From an uncultured Clostridia bacterium (GTDB taxonomy: Bacteria > Bacillota > Clostridia > Oscillospirales > Acutalibacteraceae): 25,403 nt of DNA. The notes under the pieces are model-generated. The model had not been told where the DNA came from. It did no database searches and worked only from the letters and a program-made list of their open reading frames with translations. The stretch covers positions 1 through 25,403 of the forward strand of contig CALEIS010000117.1 of NCBI GenBank assembly GCA_937877675.1, written 5' to 3'. The translations under genes and the position numbers were made by a program. Positions 22,577 to 25,403 of the stretch are shown one piece after another; the first letter of the stretch is position 1, and the number at the start of each line of letters is the position of its first letter.

Positions 22577-23965
22577 TTAATTGTTTGCGAGGCTTTCTTC
22601 AACTGCCTTTTGTGCCTGTGCCTTTGCAATTTCAAGTGCTTTAAGGTCAATTTTTCCTGCCTTGATTCTGTAGAAACTGAATGCAAAGAGGAATACCACC
22701 ATACCTATCATAAAGTACTGGTCACCTGCTTCAAGTGTTGTAAAGAGTGAAACACTGATGAGTAAGTCTGCTATAATTGCAAGTACAATTGTTATATTAA
22801 GAGCCCATTTTGGCATATGGAAGAAACTGTTTTTCCAAGCATCAGGATATTTCTTAAGAAGCTTGAACATAAGACAATTGTTAATAAGATTGAGAATCAT
22901 AACTGGAATCATCATAAGTGAGATTAAATCATCAAGTCCCATATCTACGAAAACAGGTACAACAGCAACAATGTAAAGCACAAGCATCATAACCCAAGGA
23001 TAACCTTTTTTTGTTTTCTTGCCAAGGACTGATGGAAGCCAACCATCTTCGATAGTAGCAAGCATTGGGTGCTGAACACCTGCAATAGCACCATAAAGTG
23101 ATGTTGCAATAGCAAAACAAGCACCACCAAGAGTAAATATAACATAGATTGCGTGTGGGAAAATCTTTTCAGCAACAACACCAAGGTTTCTATCTGCAAC
23201 CTGTTCAATTGGGAGAACACCAGCAGTAACGATAGCAATAAGAACATATACAATCATAACTACAAATGATGCAATAAGAATTGCTTTTGGAAGTGAACGT
23301 TTAGGGTCTTTTGCATCCGGTGTCATTTCTATTGGTCGTGTTGCACCCTGACAAGCAAAACTCATCATTGCAACAGCCATAATAAACCCAAATGGTCCAC
23401 CACTAAAATAGCCTTCTGAAAGTGGATTTGCAGTTGAAAAATCAACCTTTGGAATACCTGCAATTATGTAAACAAGAAGTGAAATGATAAGGACACCAAC
23501 CATTACAAGGTTGAATTTACCCATAAATTTTCCACCCATAAAGGTTGTTGCAAAGAAAAATGTAATTATACCTATCGCAATAAATTTACCATATGGTGCA
23601 ATCTGTGGGAAGATGATTGAAGCATACTCAACAACTGAAAGACCATACATAGCAAAAGCAAGTCCTGAGAAAATGCTTGAAATCGCAGTAACACCAACTA
23701 AAAGTGGTGGCTGTAAAAGTGCAGACTGGCTATAATTACCACCAGGAAGCACAAACATACCCGACATAAGTGTTTTATAGGCATATGCAAAAAGAACTAC
23801 TACACAAGCCACAACGAGGGCTAGTGTAATTGAACGACCTGTAAAGCCGATTGCAGTACCCATTGAAACAAATATGCCTGAACCGATACAGTTACCAATT
23901 CCGTAACAAGAAAGTTCGGCAACACTTAATTTTCTTTTGCCTTCTGTTTTAACAGCATCTTTCAT
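22577..23965 (-). CDS. APC-superfamily amino-acid permease
   Basis: Membrane protein of 462 residues with about twelve TM helices. The first helix carries GIGNCIGSGIFV, the unwound substrate-binding segment typical of APC transporters. The middle has FACQGATRPIEMTPDAKDPKRSLPKAI, matching the TM6-TM7 region (usually G.E....EE.kdPkR.iP.ai), but with ATRPIEM. The start overlaps the stop of the C-S lyase fusion gene by four bases, so the two are coupled, and the substrate is likely the amino acid that the lyase uses, such as cystathionine, cystine or another sulfur amino acid. The C-terminal tail is rich in Ala, Lys and Gln. Terminates at the stem-loop at 22515-22550. Confidence 0.88.
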   Translation of the reverse strand: MKDAVKTEGKRKLSVAELSCYGIGNCIGSGIFVSMGTAIGFTGRSITLALVVACVVVLFAYAYKTLMSGMFVLPGGNYSQSALLQPPLLVGVTAISSIFSGLAFAMYGLSVVEYASIIFPQIAPYGKFIAIGIITFFFATTFMGGKFMGKFNLVMVGVLIISLLVYIIAGIPKVDFSTANPLSEGYFSGGPFGFIMAVAMMSFACQGATRPIEMTPDAKDPKRSLPKAILIASFVVMIVYVLIAIVTAGVLPIEQVADRNLGVVAEKIFPHAIYVIFTLGGACFAIATSLYGAIAGVQHPMLATIEDGWLPSVLGKKTKKGYPWVMMLVLYIVAVVPVFVDMGLDDLISLMMIPVMILNLINNCLMFKLLKKYPDAWKNSFFHMPKWALNITIVLAIIADLLISVSLFTTLEAGDQYFMIGMVVFLFAFSFYRIKAGKIDLKALEIAKAQAQKAVEESLANN

Positions 23966-25403
23966 TTTAACATCTCCTTAATAATGTCTTTCACATCTGG
24001 AAAATCTGTCATAGTCTTTGCATAGTGTGAATAAGTAACATTCATATTTTTATCAACTGCAACAAATGCACAAAGTTGATTTTCTCTTGGTCCTTCCACA
24101 TTTTCAGGTGCAGGACCTATAGCAGAATTCACAGACTCAATCATATCAAGATTTAAAAGTTTATAAACATTTTTACCGATAACCTTTTCCACAAGTTTAT
24201 CACCTGCAAGCATACTCACAATACCCTGTGCTTCAAACACATTGTATTTATCATACAACTCACATTTCGGGTCTGCTATCAATTCAAAAGGATATTTATG
24301 CTGATGTTTTGCAAGAGTATATACATCATTCTGCATAATGAATTTAATATCATAACCCATAGCCTTAAAAACAGGATATGCTGCTGTGAATGATGCTAAA
24401 AGCACTTTGCAAAGTTCACAATCATAAAATCTTGAGAAAATAATAAATGTCTTTTTATCTCCGCTGAGTGTTGCATTAGTTGACTTTGGTGAATCATAAA
24501 CAAAGTTTTCAAGTTTTTCACCAACAGTAAGAGTCTTGTGGTATGGTTTACCATTTTCTTCCCAATTCTTTCTGACTTCCTCAACTGCATTTTTAAAGCG
24601 AACAAGTGCTTTTTCAATAGTCACTTTTGCACAGGCAAGATTAATTCTCTGGAATCCTCTGCCTGCAGGTCCAAACATTTCACCATTATCAAGATAAAGT
24701 CCTGCTCCCTCAAGCATTTTGCGAAGCTCAACATGAGTCATACCTAATTCTCTCATATCAAGCCATTGAAGATATGTACCCTCAAGTGGATAAACCTTGA
24801 TTTCAGGGAAATGCTCTGCCATAAAGTTCTCAACAACCGTTGCATTTTCTTTAACAACTGTTAATAATTCATCGAGCCAATCCTCACATTCGTTATATGC
24901 AGCAATACAAGCAGGATAAGCAAAAATATTAAGTCCCATCTGCATATTAAAAAGTGAACAAGCAGTTGCTTTTGCTCGGATTTTGGCATTAGGAATGATA
25001 ATGTTTGAACATTGAAGCCCTGCAAGGTTAAATGTTTTACTTGGTGCAGTACAAACAGCGATATTATCAAGTACAAAATCACCCACATTTGACATTACAG
25101 TATGTTCATATCCCGGCATAATCAAATCGTGGTGAATTTCGTCATCAATAATGAAAACACCATTACGACAACATATATCTGCAACCTTTTTAAGTTCTTC
25201 TTTGCTCCACACTTTGCCGATAGGGTTATGTGGATTACAGAAAAGAAGTGCTTTTGCTTTTTTACACTTTCTTTCAAGGTCTGCGTAATCAATTTCATAT
25301 GTGCCATTATTGTTAATGAGTTCACTGTAAACAATCTTTCTGCTCTTCGCAAGAACAGCCATATCAAACGGATAATAAACAGGAGTAAGAATAATTACAC
25401 TAT
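23962..25403 (-). CDS. PatB/MalY-type C-S lyase fused to a peroxiredoxin-like domain (5' end outside window)
   Basis: Open to the window edge: the frame continues upstream of the first ATG (25362) as VIILTPVYYPFD, a conserved MalY/PatB segment, so that ATG is internal. The PLP fold-type I part shows NPHNPIGKVW, DDEIHHDLI and APSKTFNLAG with the PLP lysine at 25036-25038. It would cleave cystathionine or cysteine conjugates to pyruvate, ammonia and a thiol. After the usual end of the lyase (about 24510), some 180 residues form a thioredoxin-fold, AhpC/TSA_2-like domain: TFIIFSRFYDCELCKVLL with a CxxC at 24409-24420, then ELIADPKCELYDKYNV, where peroxiredoxins have the LSDPxxxxYxxYGV segment. 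The fusion is unusual. It is coupled to the permease. Confidence 0.88.
   Translation of the reverse strand, partial: SVIILTPVYYPFDMAVLAKSRKIVYSELINNNGTYEIDYADLERKCKKAKALLFCNPHNPIGKVWSKEELKKVADICCRNGVFIIDDEIHHDLIMPGYEHTVMSNVGDFVLDNIAVCTAPSKTFNLAGLQCSNIIIPNAKIRAKATACSLFNMQMGLNIFAYPACIAAYNECEDWLDELLTVVKENATVVENFMAEHFPEIKVYPLEGTYLQWLDMRELGMTHVELRKMLEGAGLYLDNGEMFGPAGRGFQRINLACAKVTIEKALVRFKNAVEEVRKNWEENGKPYHKTLTVGEKLENFVYDSPKSTNATLSGDKKTFIIFSRFYDCELCKVLLASFTAAYPVFKAMGYDIKFIMQNDVYTLAKHQHKYPFELIADPKCELYDKYNVFEAQGIVSMLAGDKLVEKVIGKNVYKLLNLDMIESVNSAIGPAPENVEGPRENQLCAFVAVDKNMNVTYSHYAKTMTDFPDVKDIIKEMLK

Noticed and set aside
1..25403. CRISPR arrays, tRNA or rRNA genes, insertion sequences, prophage
   Set aside because: No regular spacer-repeat array, no cloverleaf, no transposase or integrase reading frame and no phage gene was seen; the only repeats are the 15-base coding repeat and the twin terminators.

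Overview
The window looks like the chromosome of a low-GC, strictly anaerobic Firmicute, probably a gut clostridium. The signs are AT-rich coding sequence with G-rich Shine-Dalgarno sites, a superoxide reductase, a 7-alpha-hydroxysteroid-dehydrogenase-like enzyme, plant or host glycan enzymes and a radical-SAM peptide cluster. The organism is inferred from gene content and composition; no rRNA, tRNA, CRISPR array, transposase or prophage gene was seen.

Region 1 (1-2889). Minus strand: superoxide reductase followed by the start of an AhpC peroxiredoxin, an oxygen-defence pair. Divergent from it, an MFS exporter overlaps an SDR that closely resembles 7-alpha-hydroxysteroid dehydrogenases, a possible bile-acid module.

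Region 2 (2890-13731). A cytosolic glycoside and organophosphate utilisation locus. A GH13 alpha-glucosidase (minus) is divergent from a GH78 alpha-L-rhamnosidase. Then come a GDPD-family phosphodiesterase, a GPH-type symporter, an alkaline-phosphatase-superfamily phosphodiesterase, a beta-helix protein, a PfkB kinase and an OPA-type antiporter. None of the enzymes has a signal peptide, so small glycosides or phosphodiesters are probably imported and then cut inside the cell. Two promoters and three strong terminators divide the locus.

Region 3 (13732-22555). The most unusual part. Behind one strong promoter lie a membrane-anchored Ig-like protein, two Wzz/BY-kinase fusions (one with a striking Tyr-Gly tail) and an ABC exporter. 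Behind a second promoter lie a PqqD-like protein, a radical SAM/SPASM enzyme, a 115-residue putative precursor peptide, an HPr-kinase-like protein and an S24/S26 peptidase-like protein. The genes are tightly packed and co-directional and end at a bidirectional terminator. There are no glycosyltransferases, flippase or polymerase, so the BY-kinases may serve a peptide modification and export system rather than a capsule. I read this as a candidate undescribed RiPP-like system.

Region 4 (22556-25403). Minus strand: a PatB/MalY-type C-S lyase fused to a C-terminal peroxiredoxin-like domain (start outside the window), overlapping an APC amino-acid permease. Together they could take up and degrade a sulfur amino acid.

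Two nearly identical stem-loops (3033-3072 and 22515-22550) sit at both convergent gene junctions and look like members of one dispersed terminator family.
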